Shown here in pieces: positions 10,769 through 20,306 of a DNA stretch of 64,000 bases. The translations under genes and the position numbers were made by a program. The notes below the pieces were generated by a model that was not told the origin of the DNA, did no database searches, and saw nothing but the letters and a program-made list of their open reading frames with translations. This DNA comes from an uncultured Granulosicoccaceae bacterium. Lineage in GTDB: Bacteria > Pseudomonadota > Gammaproteobacteria > Granulosicoccales > Granulosicoccaceae. The number at the start of each line of letters is the position of its first letter. The stretch's first letter is position 1. Location: assembly GCA_938028465.1 (NCBI GenBank), contig CALJAA010000011.1, positions 1 to 64,000 of the forward strand. Direction: 5' to 3'.

Positions 10769-10800
10769 GGCTCAGCGCGACAAATTGCTGTCGCTAAGCC
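10769..10800 (-). terminator. Hairpin just downstream of pntB, candidate terminator
   Basis: GGCTCAGCGCGACA-loop-TGTCGCTAAGCC imperfect stem 7 bp past the pntB stop; no strong U-tract. Confidence 0.45.
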
Positions 10801-10806
10801 CACGCC

Positions 10807-12195
10807 TCAGTCGAGGGATTTGATGGCCGAAATTAAGTCCTGAACCGACCGTTTGGCATCGCCAAGCAGGACGCGAGTTTTGGGATGTTGAAGCAACGGA
10901 TTGTCAACACCCGCATAACCTGCCCCATCACCTCGCTTAAGCACAATAACGCTCCCAGCATTGTCTACATCCAATATCGGCATGCCATGCAACGGGCTTT
11001 TGGTATCGCTGCGTGCTGCTAGGTTTACAATATCATTAGCGCCTATGACCAGCACCACATCGACTTTTGAAAACTCTGGGTTAATCTCAGCAAGATCCGC
11101 AATCTTTTCGTAGGGTACGCCGGCTTCGGCCAATACGACATTCATATGGCCCGGCATACGTCCAGCCACTGGATGTATAGCAAAGCGGACATCCACGCCG
11201 CGCTCCTCTAGTAGCTGGGTTAGCTCCTGTACCTTATGCTGAGATTGTGCCGAAGCCATGCCATAACCCGGCACGATCACAACGCGCTCAGCATAGGCCA
11301 TGGATGTTGCAGAATCGAAGGGATCAATCTCGTTAACATTATTACGCTTAGCAGGCTCTGCTGAACCAGCCTGGCTAATACCAAACCCTGAGTACATGAT
11401 TTCGCTAAGGCTGCGATTAACAGCCTTAGCCATCAAGCGCGTTAACAACACACCCGCCGCACAAACCAACATGCCCGCAACAATCATTGCGGGGTTTGCG
11501 AGCACATAGCCTTCAAACGCCACTGCAAGGCCTGTCATTGCGTTGTATACCGAGATCAAAACCGGTAGATCAGCCGCTGCTATTGGCAATGTCATGATCA
11601 CACCAAAAAGCAACGAGAGCACAAAAAACACCAGTAACAACATGGGGTGCGAAGTCGTTGAGGTTGCCAGCAACAATCCCAACATCAACACAACCGAACC
11701 CAAAGCTACATAGGTTACCTGGCGATTAACAAACTGGTGGCGCTTCGCAATAATGCGCTTGAGCTTTGCCCAAGCCATAAACGACCCAGCAAACGTAATC
11801 GACCCGATCATGCCACCCAATACCGCTACGGCCTTAGCCGACACGGTGTGCTCGGATACACGCAACAGCACAATTATGGCGATACCAGCAGCCGCAGCGC
11901 CGCCTAAGCCGTTATAGATTGCAGTCATTTCAGGCATGTTAGTAATAGCGACGGAGCGAGCCTGAAAAAAAGCAAAGCCGCCACCGATTGCCATTGCGGC
12001 CAGAATAAGCAAATGGTTGCTAACGACTTGCGGGTGCATAAATGTAGCAACTACCGCAGTGATCATACCCACGCCTGCCAACCAAATACCTGAGCGCGCC
12101 GTTTTAGGCGAACTCATTTGGCGCAAGCCCATGATGAACAACAACGCCGATACGAAATAAGCCAAATTAATTAAATTAGGGGCTGTTTGAATCAT
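10807..12195 (-). CDS. pntB: NAD(P) transhydrogenase subunit beta
   Basis: Multi-TM N-terminus and C-terminal NADP-binding domain (VIVPGYGMASAQSQHKVQEL..., DVVLVIGANDIVNLAA). Confidence 0.95.
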   Translation of the reverse strand: MIQTAPNLINLAYFVSALLFIMGLRQMSSPKTARSGIWLAGVGMITAVVATFMHPQVVSNHLLILAAMAIGGGFAFFQARSVAITNMPEMTAIYNGLGGAAAAGIAIIVLLRVSEHTVSAKAVAVLGGMIGSITFAGSFMAWAKLKRIIAKRHQFVNRQVTYVALGSVVLMLGLLLATSTTSHPMLLLVFFVLSLLFGVIMTLPIAAADLPVLISVYNAMTGLAVAFEGYVLANPAMIVAGMLVCAAGVLLTRLMAKAVNRSLSEIMYSGFGISQAGSAEPAKRNNVNEIDPFDSATSMAYAERVVIVPGYGMASAQSQHKVQELTQLLEERGVDVRFAIHPVAGRMPGHMNVVLAEAGVPYEKIADLAEINPEFSKVDVVLVIGANDIVNLAARSDTKSPLHGMPILDVDNAGSVIVLKRGDGAGYAGVDNPLLQHPKTRVLLGDAKRSVQDLISAIKSLD

Positions 12196-12518
12196 GAGTC
12201 AGCCTCCTTATCACCTTGGTGTGATGTACGAGCTTGTTGTTCACTTGATTTGAACATTGCTAACATCCGGTCAGTCACCACATAACCACCAACCGCATTA
12301 GCGGCAGCAGCCATGACCGCAAGAAAACCGATCACCAATTGAAACGTGCCTTCGGCATTCCCTAGCGCTACCATCGCACCAGCCAGCACCACGCCGTGAA
12401 TAAAGTTAGAGCCTGACATAAGCGGCGTATGCAGTATTGAAGGCACATTGGCGATCAACACGTAGCCAGCAATGCCAGCAAGCATAAAGAGATACAGGGC
12501 GACAAAAATATCGATCAT
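12192..12518 (-). CDS. NAD(P) transhydrogenase membrane subunit alpha-2
   Basis: 108-aa TM protein with SGSNFIHGVVLAGAM and GGYVVTDRMLAMF; overlaps pntB and the alpha-1 gene by 4 bp. Confidence 0.93.
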   Translation of the reverse strand: MIDIFVALYLFMLAGIAGYVLIANVPSILHTPLMSGSNFIHGVVLAGAMVALGNAEGTFQLVIGFLAVMAAAANAVGGYVVTDRMLAMFKSSEQQARTSHQGDKEADS

Positions 12519-14065
12519 GGCTTGCGCTCCAGTTGCGCAGCTTCTGCTACCCAGTCCACTAAGGCTTCGTGATTATCCAGTTCCAGTTGTATTTCAAGAC
12601 GATGGATACCATCCGCATCCAATGAGGCAAGTTGCGAATACTGCTTAACTCCATAGGCATATAAGCGGTTTTGCAATGCTGGGCCAATGCCACTAATAAC
12701 AGTTAGATCATCACGCACATCGGGATCATCATCGGTGCCACCCTCTCCACTATCATCAGTTTTCGCATCATGCGCGTGGCTACTTGTGGCCACAACTGCT
12801 GCTTGGATTGCGTTATCGGCTGATGCTGCTGATGTCGTTTCGCCTTCGCTATCTTTGGGCTCTTCTTCAGCTATCCAACCTACTGCTTGTTGATCCTCTT
12901 GCTCATCAGCTACAGCGCTGCCAATCGGCGGTGCACAAGGCTGATCCATAAGCTCTGCCGTGTGAGCATCATAAATTGCACCATTATGAGTTAACAGGCA
13001 ACCAGCTAATATTTCATCCTGCCAATCTAAGTGTAATTGCCCGCCTGATAACATCAGTTGCAACATGCTCAGTAAATTACGCGCATACATTTCGCTGGCA
13101 TGCACTGACCCGCTACTGGGTAGATTGGTAGCACCAACAATGAACACATCGCCGTGCATATAGGTTTCGCCAATGTGAGTAAGCTCGCAGTTACCGCCGG
13201 AGTCTGCAGCCATATCAACAATGACCGTATCAGGCAACATGCCCTCAACCATATCTTTAGTGATGATGACGGGAGCTTTGCGGCCTGGTATAGCGGCCGT
13301 AGAAATAACGGCGTGTGCTTGCGACATGCGCTCAGCCAACACATCATGCTGCTTTTGTTTTTCTTCTTTGGTTAAGGCTCTTGCGTAACCGCCTGAACTC
13401 TCTGCATTGACGCCAGTGTCGATCATGCGGGCACCAAGCGATTCAATCTGCTCTTTTGCGGCACTTCGAATATCATAAGCCTCCACCTGCGCACCCAAAC
13501 GGCGAGCCGTAGCAATAGCCTGCAAGCCCGCTACACCAGCACCGATAACAATGACGCGCGATGGCCTGATCGTACCTGCTGCGGTAGTTAACATCGGAAA
13601 CAAACGAGGCGAGATTTCAGCCGCCAATAAAGCCGCTTTGTAACCTGCAACTGTAGCTTGTGATGAGAGCACATCCATGGGCTGTGCACGCGTGATTCGC
13701 GGCACTAGATCCATTGCCAAGGTGGTGATATTGCGTTCCTGCAAAACCTGGATAACATCAAGATGTGAGTATGAATTGATTTGAGCTACCAGTACGGAGC
13801 CGATGGGCAGTAGCTTCGCCTCACTGACGGTAGGCGGCGTTACTTTTAATATGACTGCAGCCGGCCTTACCGTGTCGGCAAAATTGTCAGCAACTTCGAT
13901 ACCTTCGTAATCGGAATCGTAAAAACCCGCGCCTCGGCCGCAGCCGCTTTCAATGATGATTTTTACGGACAGTTGCCGCTGCAAACGATCAGCGACGCTT
14001 GGATCTAGCGCAACTCGGCGTTCACCTTCAGCACTCTCTTTAGGTACGGCTAATATCAATGGCAT
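12515..14065 (-). CDS. pntA: NAD(P) transhydrogenase subunit alpha-1 with C-terminal helix-hairpin-helix-like extension
   Basis: PKESAEGERRVALDP, VIGAGVAGLQAIATARRLGAQVEAYD; C-terminus DDLTVISGIGPALQNRLYAYGVKQYSQLASLDADGI. Confidence 0.93.
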   Translation of the reverse strand: MPLILAVPKESAEGERRVALDPSVADRLQRQLSVKIIIESGCGRGAGFYDSDYEGIEVADNFADTVRPAAVILKVTPPTVSEAKLLPIGSVLVAQINSYSHLDVIQVLQERNITTLAMDLVPRITRAQPMDVLSSQATVAGYKAALLAAEISPRLFPMLTTAAGTIRPSRVIVIGAGVAGLQAIATARRLGAQVEAYDIRSAAKEQIESLGARMIDTGVNAESSGGYARALTKEEKQKQHDVLAERMSQAHAVISTAAIPGRKAPVIITKDMVEGMLPDTVIVDMAADSGGNCELTHIGETYMHGDVFIVGATNLPSSGSVHASEMYARNLLSMLQLMLSGGQLHLDWQDEILAGCLLTHNGAIYDAHTAELMDQPCAPPIGSAVADEQEDQQAVGWIAEEEPKDSEGETTSAASADNAIQAAVVATSSHAHDAKTDDSGEGGTDDDPDVRDDLTVISGIGPALQNRLYAYGVKQYSQLASLDADGIHRLEIQLELDNHEALVDWVAEAAQLERKP

Positions 14066-14121
14066 TGTGAACGCACCTGCTGCCCTGTTGATGTAGGCTA
14101 GCGTATTGTGACCGTGGCACT

Positions 14122-15357
14122 ATGCCACGCAACTTATATAATGAATGTTACGGCAAGCTACCTCGCCGCGCTACCTTCCTTATTCATCTGTCTGTTGCTT
14201 TTAAGCGTAAAATAGACCGAGCTAACGACACAGATAATGTAAAGCCCATGAAATACGCCGGCACGCCAGAATACCAACACGGAACTCGAGAGAAACTAGG
14301 CGTTTTGTTGATCAATCTGGGCACACCCGATGCGCCCGATACACCCTCAGTAAGGCGCTACTTAGCTCAGTTTCTGAACGACCCGCGCATTATAGAATTA
14401 CCTACAATAGCTAGACGGGCTCTACTCCACGGCATCATATTAAGAGTGCGCCCATCGCGCAGTGCCAAAGCCTACGAAGAAGTCTGGTCAGAGGAGACGG
14501 GGTCGCCTTTATTACATCACTCGCGCAACCAACAACAAGCCCTGCACACAGCCCTGCAAAACGAAATGGGCGAGAATGTTGTGGTGGAGCTGGGGATGCG
14601 ATACGGCTCACCTTCAGTTGGCAGTGCACTTGAACAATTAGCAAAGCAAAACGTCAGGCGCTTACTCGTGCTGCCTATGTACCCTCAATACTCAGGTACC
14701 ACCACTGCCTCCGTATTTGATGAAGTATCGAACGAGTTACAACGTACTCGGTGGCTACCCGAACTCCGTTTTATCAATCAGTACTTTAATTATCCTGGCT
14801 ATATCGATGCGCTGGCACAGAGTATTGAACAAAGCTGGCAAGAAAATGGCCGCGGGCAACTACTGGTAACCTCTTACCATGGCATTCCCAAACGCTACTT
14901 ACTCAATGGTGATCCATACCATTGCCAATGCCACATGACAACTCGCCTGTTAGCTGAAAAACTGAACTTAAAAGAACATGAATACCGCGTAGTATTTCAA
15001 TCACGTGTGGGCCGTGAGGAGTGGTTGAAGCCCTACTGCGACGAAACTATGAAGCAACTACCCAGCGAAGGCATAAAGAGTATTGATGTTGTCAGCCCTG
15101 CATTTTCTGCTGATTGCTTGGAAACTATCGAAGAGATTTCAGGTGAAAACTGTGAGTACTTTATGGAAAACGGCGGCGAGAAATTTAACTACATTGAATG
15201 CTTAAACGACAAGCCATCACACATCGCTTTTTTAAGCTCACTAGTGCAACAGCATATGCAAGGCTGGCCAACGGCGGATAAAACGATCACTGAAACGAGT
15301 GATGCTGAGCTACAGGCTACTGCTAAACGTGCTCAAGCGTTATTAGACAAAGCTTGA
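14122..15357 (+). CDS. hemH: Ferrochelatase (true start may be the internal Met at MKYAGTPEYQHG, about 14249)
   Basis: GVLLINLGTPDAPDTPSVRRYLAQFLNDPRII; SYHGIPKRYLLNGDPYHCQC; SPAFSADCLETIEEI. Confidence 0.95.
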   Translation: MPRNLYNECYGKLPRRATFLIHLSVAFKRKIDRANDTDNVKPMKYAGTPEYQHGTREKLGVLLINLGTPDAPDTPSVRRYLAQFLNDPRIIELPTIARRALLHGIILRVRPSRSAKAYEEVWSEETGSPLLHHSRNQQQALHTALQNEMGENVVVELGMRYGSPSVGSALEQLAKQNVRRLLVLPMYPQYSGTTTASVFDEVSNELQRTRWLPELRFINQYFNYPGYIDALAQSIEQSWQENGRGQLLVTSYHGIPKRYLLNGDPYHCQCHMTTRLLAEKLNLKEHEYRVVFQSRVGREEWLKPYCDETMKQLPSEGIKSIDVVSPAFSADCLETIEEISGENCEYFMENGGEKFNYIECLNDKPSHIAFLSSLVQQHMQGWPTADKTITETSDAELQATAKRAQALLDKA

Positions 15358-16529
15358 TACGCCAAGGCTTGCATCTCAGTGCCCAAGGGTAAGGTTGACC
15401 CTTGGTACTGACTCATCACGATGCCGCGAAAGTTCATCGTGCGATCAACCCAAAAGTAAGTTGATGCAGCACCTGACCACCCACCTTCGCCATCACTACT
15501 CAGGTTAAGTGCAAAACCGGTATCTATCATAACTCGGCCAAATAGGTTCCAACCGTAACCTGGCATTGGGCTATGACCGATTGCTAATGGCAATTGAGAT
15601 TGCGGTATTCGGTTACGCCACATCATATTAACCATCGGCACTGACAACAGCACCTCACCACTTTCGCTGGTGCCATCCATAACCACTTGTAAAAAGCGAT
15701 AGTAATCAGCAAGGGTAGAAAACAAACCGTGACCACCACGCTCAAACGTTGAAGAATCAGATGGGTAACCACGCTCGGCATCCATTAGCTCAAGTCGGTT
15801 AGGTTCAGTGGTCAATACTGCCTCGTGCCCTAGATCACGAACACCATATAAAGACAACAAACGATGTTGTTGTTCAGGCTTAACAAAAAAAGCCGTCTCT
15901 TGCATATTAAGCGGATCAAACAATCGCTCTTTTAGTAATTCGTATAAGGATTTACCGGTTACACACTCCAGCACGTGCGCCAGCACATCAGTCGAAAAAC
16001 TATACTGCCATTGCGACCCGGGCTCAGATGATAATGGCAGCTCTGCTAAGGCGTGCGATAACTCACTCAGGCTTCGGCTAACATCACCCGCCATAGCTGC
16101 TTCGCGGTACAGAGCCGCTACAGGAGAGTCTGGCAAAAAATCATAAGCCAAGCCCGAACGATGCGTAAGCAAATGTTCAATTAAAAGCGGGTGCTCAGAT
16201 GCAACCTGTTTGCCGCTGTTTTCCAAAATCGTGTTACTGGCAAAGCCTGGGATATAGTGCGCAACGCTCTGATACAAACTCAAGCGGTTTTCTTCAATTA
16301 GTTGAAGTGCAACGATAGACACTAAAGGTTTGGTCATTGAATAGATGCGATAAATCGCATCATCACGCAATGGATGTGCTAACTGTGCATCTTGAAAACC
16401 CACCCCACCTTCGCTTATAACGCTATCGCCTAACGCTACTCGCCAAGCTATATTAGGGAATAATTTTTCATCAATTAATGATTGAGCAAATTCTCGAATG
16501 CGGTCAATGCGAGCGGGTAGCGCCTTCAT
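15333..16529 (-). CDS. Serine hydrolase, beta-lactamase class C/esterase family
   Basis: YRIYSMTKPLVSIVALQLIEE (SxxK) and QWQYSFSTDVLAHVLE (YxS-like) motifs. Confidence 0.88.
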   Translation of the reverse strand: MKALPARIDRIREFAQSLIDEKLFPNIAWRVALGDSVISEGGVGFQDAQLAHPLRDDAIYRIYSMTKPLVSIVALQLIEENRLSLYQSVAHYIPGFASNTILENSGKQVASEHPLLIEHLLTHRSGLAYDFLPDSPVAALYREAAMAGDVSRSLSELSHALAELPLSSEPGSQWQYSFSTDVLAHVLECVTGKSLYELLKERLFDPLNMQETAFFVKPEQQHRLLSLYGVRDLGHEAVLTTEPNRLELMDAERGYPSDSSTFERGGHGLFSTLADYYRFLQVVMDGTSESGEVLLSVPMVNMMWRNRIPQSQLPLAIGHSPMPGYGWNLFGRVMIDTGFALNLSSDGEGGWSGAASTYFWVDRTMNFRGIVMSQYQGSTLPLGTEMQALAYQALSNNA

Positions 16530-16532
16530 AGT

Positions 16533-17588
16533 TTATTTGTATTGATTACGCATTTGAGTGTCTGCGGTTTCCAGGCGAACCTTGTTACTTTCGCTCAGCT
16601 GCTGACTCTGTAGTGATAGCCTCGCGCCTTTTCGAGCCCGAGGCAGTTCGTTTTGATTTTCCAGTACACCAAACAAGGCCTCAATAACATCAGCGCTTGG
16701 GCTTGACAATTTTTTCGACGCATAAGCTGCCGTTTTTCTTACCTGCTCATCAACATCATTAAGCCCAGATAACAAAACGTCAGACATCGTATCGTCGTCT
16801 GACCATTGGGAAATTATTGAAATACTGCGCTGTCGCACCGAAGCTGAATCATTGTTTGTTAGAGGCAATACATGATCGACGATTGCTTGCTTATCGGCAT
16901 TAGTAGCCTCCCCAGGGAGTACCAATACATTCAATGTAGCAACTAAAACCTCTGGCTCTGAATCCGTTGTCAATAGATTCATGACGACATCACGAGCACT
17001 CGCATCATAGGGCTGCATTCGCTTAAGCAAGTCTAATCCAGCCAGCTGTGAAACACGATTACCTGAATACACCATGTCGCTTGCTATGGGAGTCAGCGAT
17101 GAATCTTTTGTCGCACCTAACAGATACGATAATCTTTTCAAGCGCTTTGGATCAGTTTCTACTCCAAACTCACTAACTACAGCCTGCAAAAAGGCCGGAT
17201 CATTTTTCAGGCGTAACGTTAGTTGGGCTATCTGCTCATCACTAATATCAGCCACACCCAAGTCAAAGGCTTGCCACGCTAGGGCTTCTTCGCTAATTTT
17301 TACATCTGTCGCTGGCGTGTTATCTACTTTTGCGACCACTGGATCATTCGGCGTAGTTACTTGAGGCGCTTCAACACTCGTTTCATCAGCAGAGGACACT
17401 GAACTAAATGGAGAAACCGGTGTTTCTTCACGGCTTTCAACCGTCGGTGAATCCGGCTCTGGCTCTACCGCAACCGCAATCGTATCCGCGTCTTGTGAAT
17501 CATTGCCTTGCCACCAAATGAAAAAACCCCCGCCAACTACCAGTGCAATACTGGCAACGACGAGGGCTGTTTTCATGACAGACAACAA
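16533..17588 (-). CDS. HEAT-repeat-like protein with N-terminal TM anchor
   Basis: N-terminal TM segment, Pro/Ser/Glu/Thr-rich linker, then repeated helical units (SVRQRSISIISQWSDDDTMSDVLLSGLNDVDEQVRKTAAYASKKL). Confidence 0.7.
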   Translation of the reverse strand: MLSVMKTALVVASIALVVGGGFFIWWQGNDSQDADTIAVAVEPEPDSPTVESREETPVSPFSSVSSADETSVEAPQVTTPNDPVVAKVDNTPATDVKISEEALAWQAFDLGVADISDEQIAQLTLRLKNDPAFLQAVVSEFGVETDPKRLKRLSYLLGATKDSSLTPIASDMVYSGNRVSQLAGLDLLKRMQPYDASARDVVMNLLTTDSEPEVLVATLNVLVLPGEATNADKQAIVDHVLPLTNNDSASVRQRSISIISQWSDDDTMSDVLLSGLNDVDEQVRKTAAYASKKLSSPSADVIEALFGVLENQNELPRARKGARLSLQSQQLSESNKVRLETADTQMRNQYK

Positions 17589-17598
17589 ACAGTACTAC

Positions 17599-18408
17599 TT
17601 AGAAGCCCGTTGAGAATGGTTCGCGTTCTGCACTACCTGGCGCTCTTGTATTCGTCCAGCTTTGATCTGCTGTGCTTTGGTAGAACAACGCTTGACCATC
17701 ACAATCAACGCTGGTTACGCCATAACCGACTTCACTACCGTCGTCAGACAACTGCACTAATTGATCTCGCAATGCACCCCATGTTGCCTCGCCTACTACG
17801 CCATCTGGCGAAAGGCCCTGTGCAGATTGAAACGCTTCAACTGCCATGGCCGTGTTGGGCCCAAAACTACCATCAGCAAAATCCGCGCGTTCTTGGGTTG
17901 AATACCCCTGACACCACAATATGTGCTGAATACCGCGTGAGTAAGAACTATCTGTATAAGTAACTGAGGTACTCATAACACAGTTGTCGTCCCATTGATC
18001 ATTGACAGAAGCGTTATCCGAACCGCCTTCGCATGCAGCCAACTGATCTACCATGTCAGTGATAATGTCAGAAGAGTTTAAAAGGCCATCGCCATTTGTG
18101 TCATCGAGGGAATCTACAAAACCGTCACCATTGATGTCAAAATCTTCGAAGGTGTTATCGCCATCTAGATTGATATCATCCGACGCATCAACAAAACCGT
18201 CACCATTGAAATCTAGATCAGTGTTGTCGACAGCACCATCAGCATTAAAGTCACCGTCAAGAATGTCAACAACGCCATCGCCGTTGCTGTCGTCAGTAAG
18301 ATCACCAGCAGTTTGCGTCGTACTACTACTAGAGCAACCAGCTAAATACGCGGAGAAACCAATCACCACGAGAAGCCGGGGTAAATGTTGAATTGATTGA
18401 TACTTCAT
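17599..18408 (-). CDS. Lipoprotein with Asp-rich calcium-binding-type repeats and a peptidoglycan-binding domain
   Basis: Lipobox-like LAGCSSS; repeats DSNGDGVVD/DFNADGAVD/DFNGDGFVD/DINGDGFVD/DTNGDGLLN; PG_binding_1-like ADGSFGPNTAMAVEAFQSAQGLSPDGVVGEATW. Confidence 0.8.
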   Translation of the reverse strand: MKYQSIQHLPRLLVVIGFSAYLAGCSSSSTTQTAGDLTDDSNGDGVVDILDGDFNADGAVDNTDLDFNGDGFVDASDDINLDGDNTFEDFDINGDGFVDSLDDTNGDGLLNSSDIITDMVDQLAACEGGSDNASVNDQWDDNCVMSTSVTYTDSSYSRGIQHILWCQGYSTQERADFADGSFGPNTAMAVEAFQSAQGLSPDGVVGEATWGALRDQLVQLSDDGSEVGYGVTSVDCDGQALFYQSTADQSWTNTRAPGSAEREPFSTGF

Positions 18409-18612
18409 AATAAAAACCTCTCAAGGAGTACGCACGCCACCACGGTGGGGCATGCACAATGGGCACGACGATAAAAGTGTAGTTCAATACTGCCTAAATT
18501 CTGGACAAAACTCACATGAAATTAATAGCGTCATGGAGGTAATTATTCTGACACCAATTAAGGTGCACTTAAACGCAAATAACGACATTTAACATTGCGC
18601 TCTAACATTTGT

Positions 18613-19380
18613 TCACGAATCCGATTGCAATTGCCTGTTTACCTGCCTTAACGCAGCATCCAATGCACTTAAACCGCCTTTTTGCGTTAGCTCGTCATAA
18701 CCTAACCGTGTGTAGGTACCGGGTGTGCCGATGCCATTTAATAGTGAGGCAAAATCAGCTTGTGGACAGCCAATAGCCACATCCACCGCACCTCGCCAAT
18801 GACGCATAACCATATCGCGAGCAATAGCTGCATCCCAACCTCGCTCAACAAACCAATCCTGCATTTGCTGCATCAAGCCAAATTGCCATGCGTAAGCACA
18901 CGACATAATCATGGATTCATCCAATTGTTGCTCACTGCTTAACGACACTATCGGGCACCGCGGCCCAAAAAGCTGTGCCACCTTATCGTTATGAGGAAAT
19001 GCTGGGATAAACGGATTGCCAAATTCAATAAAGCTACTGGGCATAATGCGGATGGCGTTTTCAATACCTGCAGCCTCTTGCAATGCCTTTATCGTGACGC
19101 CGGATACGGCCGATACCAAAATATGCTGCCTGTTCCATTGAACACTCTGTACAGCATCGATCCAATCAGCAGGTCGGACCGCCAACAACACAATATTCGC
19201 AGCTTCCACTACTGCTTGATTGCTTTGCAGCACCTTGCAATTGTGTTTACTGGCAATGGCCTTCCCGCTGGCCTCGCCACGAGGCGATAACATAATATCG
19301 CCCTCATATCCGCCGTCACGCAACGCAGCAATCGTATAACTAGCGAGATGACCAGCGCCGAGTACGCCAAAAGTATTCAT
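18613..19380 (-). CDS. Pyrroline-5-carboxylate reductase family protein
   Basis: GVLGAGHLASYTIAALRDGGY; VLLAVRPADW; IRIMPSS. Confidence 0.8.
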   Translation of the reverse strand: MNTFGVLGAGHLASYTIAALRDGGYEGDIMLSPRGEASGKAIASKHNCKVLQSNQAVVEAANIVLLAVRPADWIDAVQSVQWNRQHILVSAVSGVTIKALQEAAGIENAIRIMPSSFIEFGNPFIPAFPHNDKVAQLFGPRCPIVSLSSEQQLDESMIMSCAYAWQFGLMQQMQDWFVERGWDAAIARDMVMRHWRGAVDVAIGCPQADFASLLNGIGTPGTYTRLGYDELTQKGGLSALDAALRQVNRQLQSDS

Positions 19381-19454
19381 AGAGTGCCTGTTTTGTTTTG
19401 CTTATCTTTGTTTGCTTATCTTTGCTTTGCTCATTAGCCCAGTTATGAGCGACA

Positions 19455-20096
19455 TTATTCGCGCCCCGACAAGGCTAAGCGCAATGCCAAACCAACAAAA
19501 AATACGCCCGCTAAAACATCTAAATAACGAGCAAAGCGAGTTTTTGTGACCCAGCTAGCTGCATTACCTACTAACGAGCCAATGATCAATAGATAAATTA
19601 AACCTATCGACGTGTGAATAAACCCTAGCAACACTATCTGCACACCCACGCGCCCTAAATCAATACTGACGAACTGAGGGAGCAAAGCGATATAGAAAAT
19701 AATAACCTTTGGATTAAGTAAATTAGTGATTAAGCCTTGCTTAAACACTTTTACAACGGACGAGGCTTCTACTGGGGTTTGATCATCTGTTAAACCCTTG
19801 GATTTAAAAAACGCCCGTATTGATTGAATGCCGAGATAAAGCAGGTACGCCGCACCGCCATAACGCAATAGTTCAAAAGCTACTGGCGATGCAGCAATCA
19901 CTGCAGACACACCAATAGCAGCTGCCACTGAGTGAACTAACGTTCCCGTACATATACCTAAGGTGGCGGCAATGGCTCCCTTTGCTTTGTAACGAAGGCT
20001 GTTCGCCATGACGAACATAACATCGGGCCCAGGCGCAATGGCTAACGTTGCTGCAACCACGATGTACGCTGTCATCAATGTTGGGTCTAATAACAT
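19455..20096 (-). CDS. LysE/RhtB family amino-acid exporter
   Basis: AIAPGPDVMFVMANSLRYKAKGAIAATLGICTG and FKQGLITNLLNPKVIIFYIALLPQFV. Confidence 0.9.
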   Translation of the reverse strand: MLLDPTLMTAYIVVAATLAIAPGPDVMFVMANSLRYKAKGAIAATLGICTGTLVHSVAAAIGVSAVIAASPVAFELLRYGGAAYLLYLGIQSIRAFFKSKGLTDDQTPVEASSVVKVFKQGLITNLLNPKVIIFYIALLPQFVSIDLGRVGVQIVLLGFIHTSIGLIYLLIIGSLVGNAASWVTKTRFARYLDVLAGVFFVGLALRLALSGRE

Positions 20097-20306
20097 GGGC
20101 TCAACCTTAACTCATTCAAACTGCCCCAGTTGAGTGCGAATGATAAGTTTTGACTGCCAACAAGCCAGTCTTTATACCAATTTGAGTTGGTTTGAGTTGA
20201 CTTAAATTATTGATCCCCACTGCTCTGGATGACTTAGATTACAACGAAATAAATCGCTCTTTGATTACTATATAATCAAAAAACCTTCATAGGGCGAGAA
20301 CAGAAT

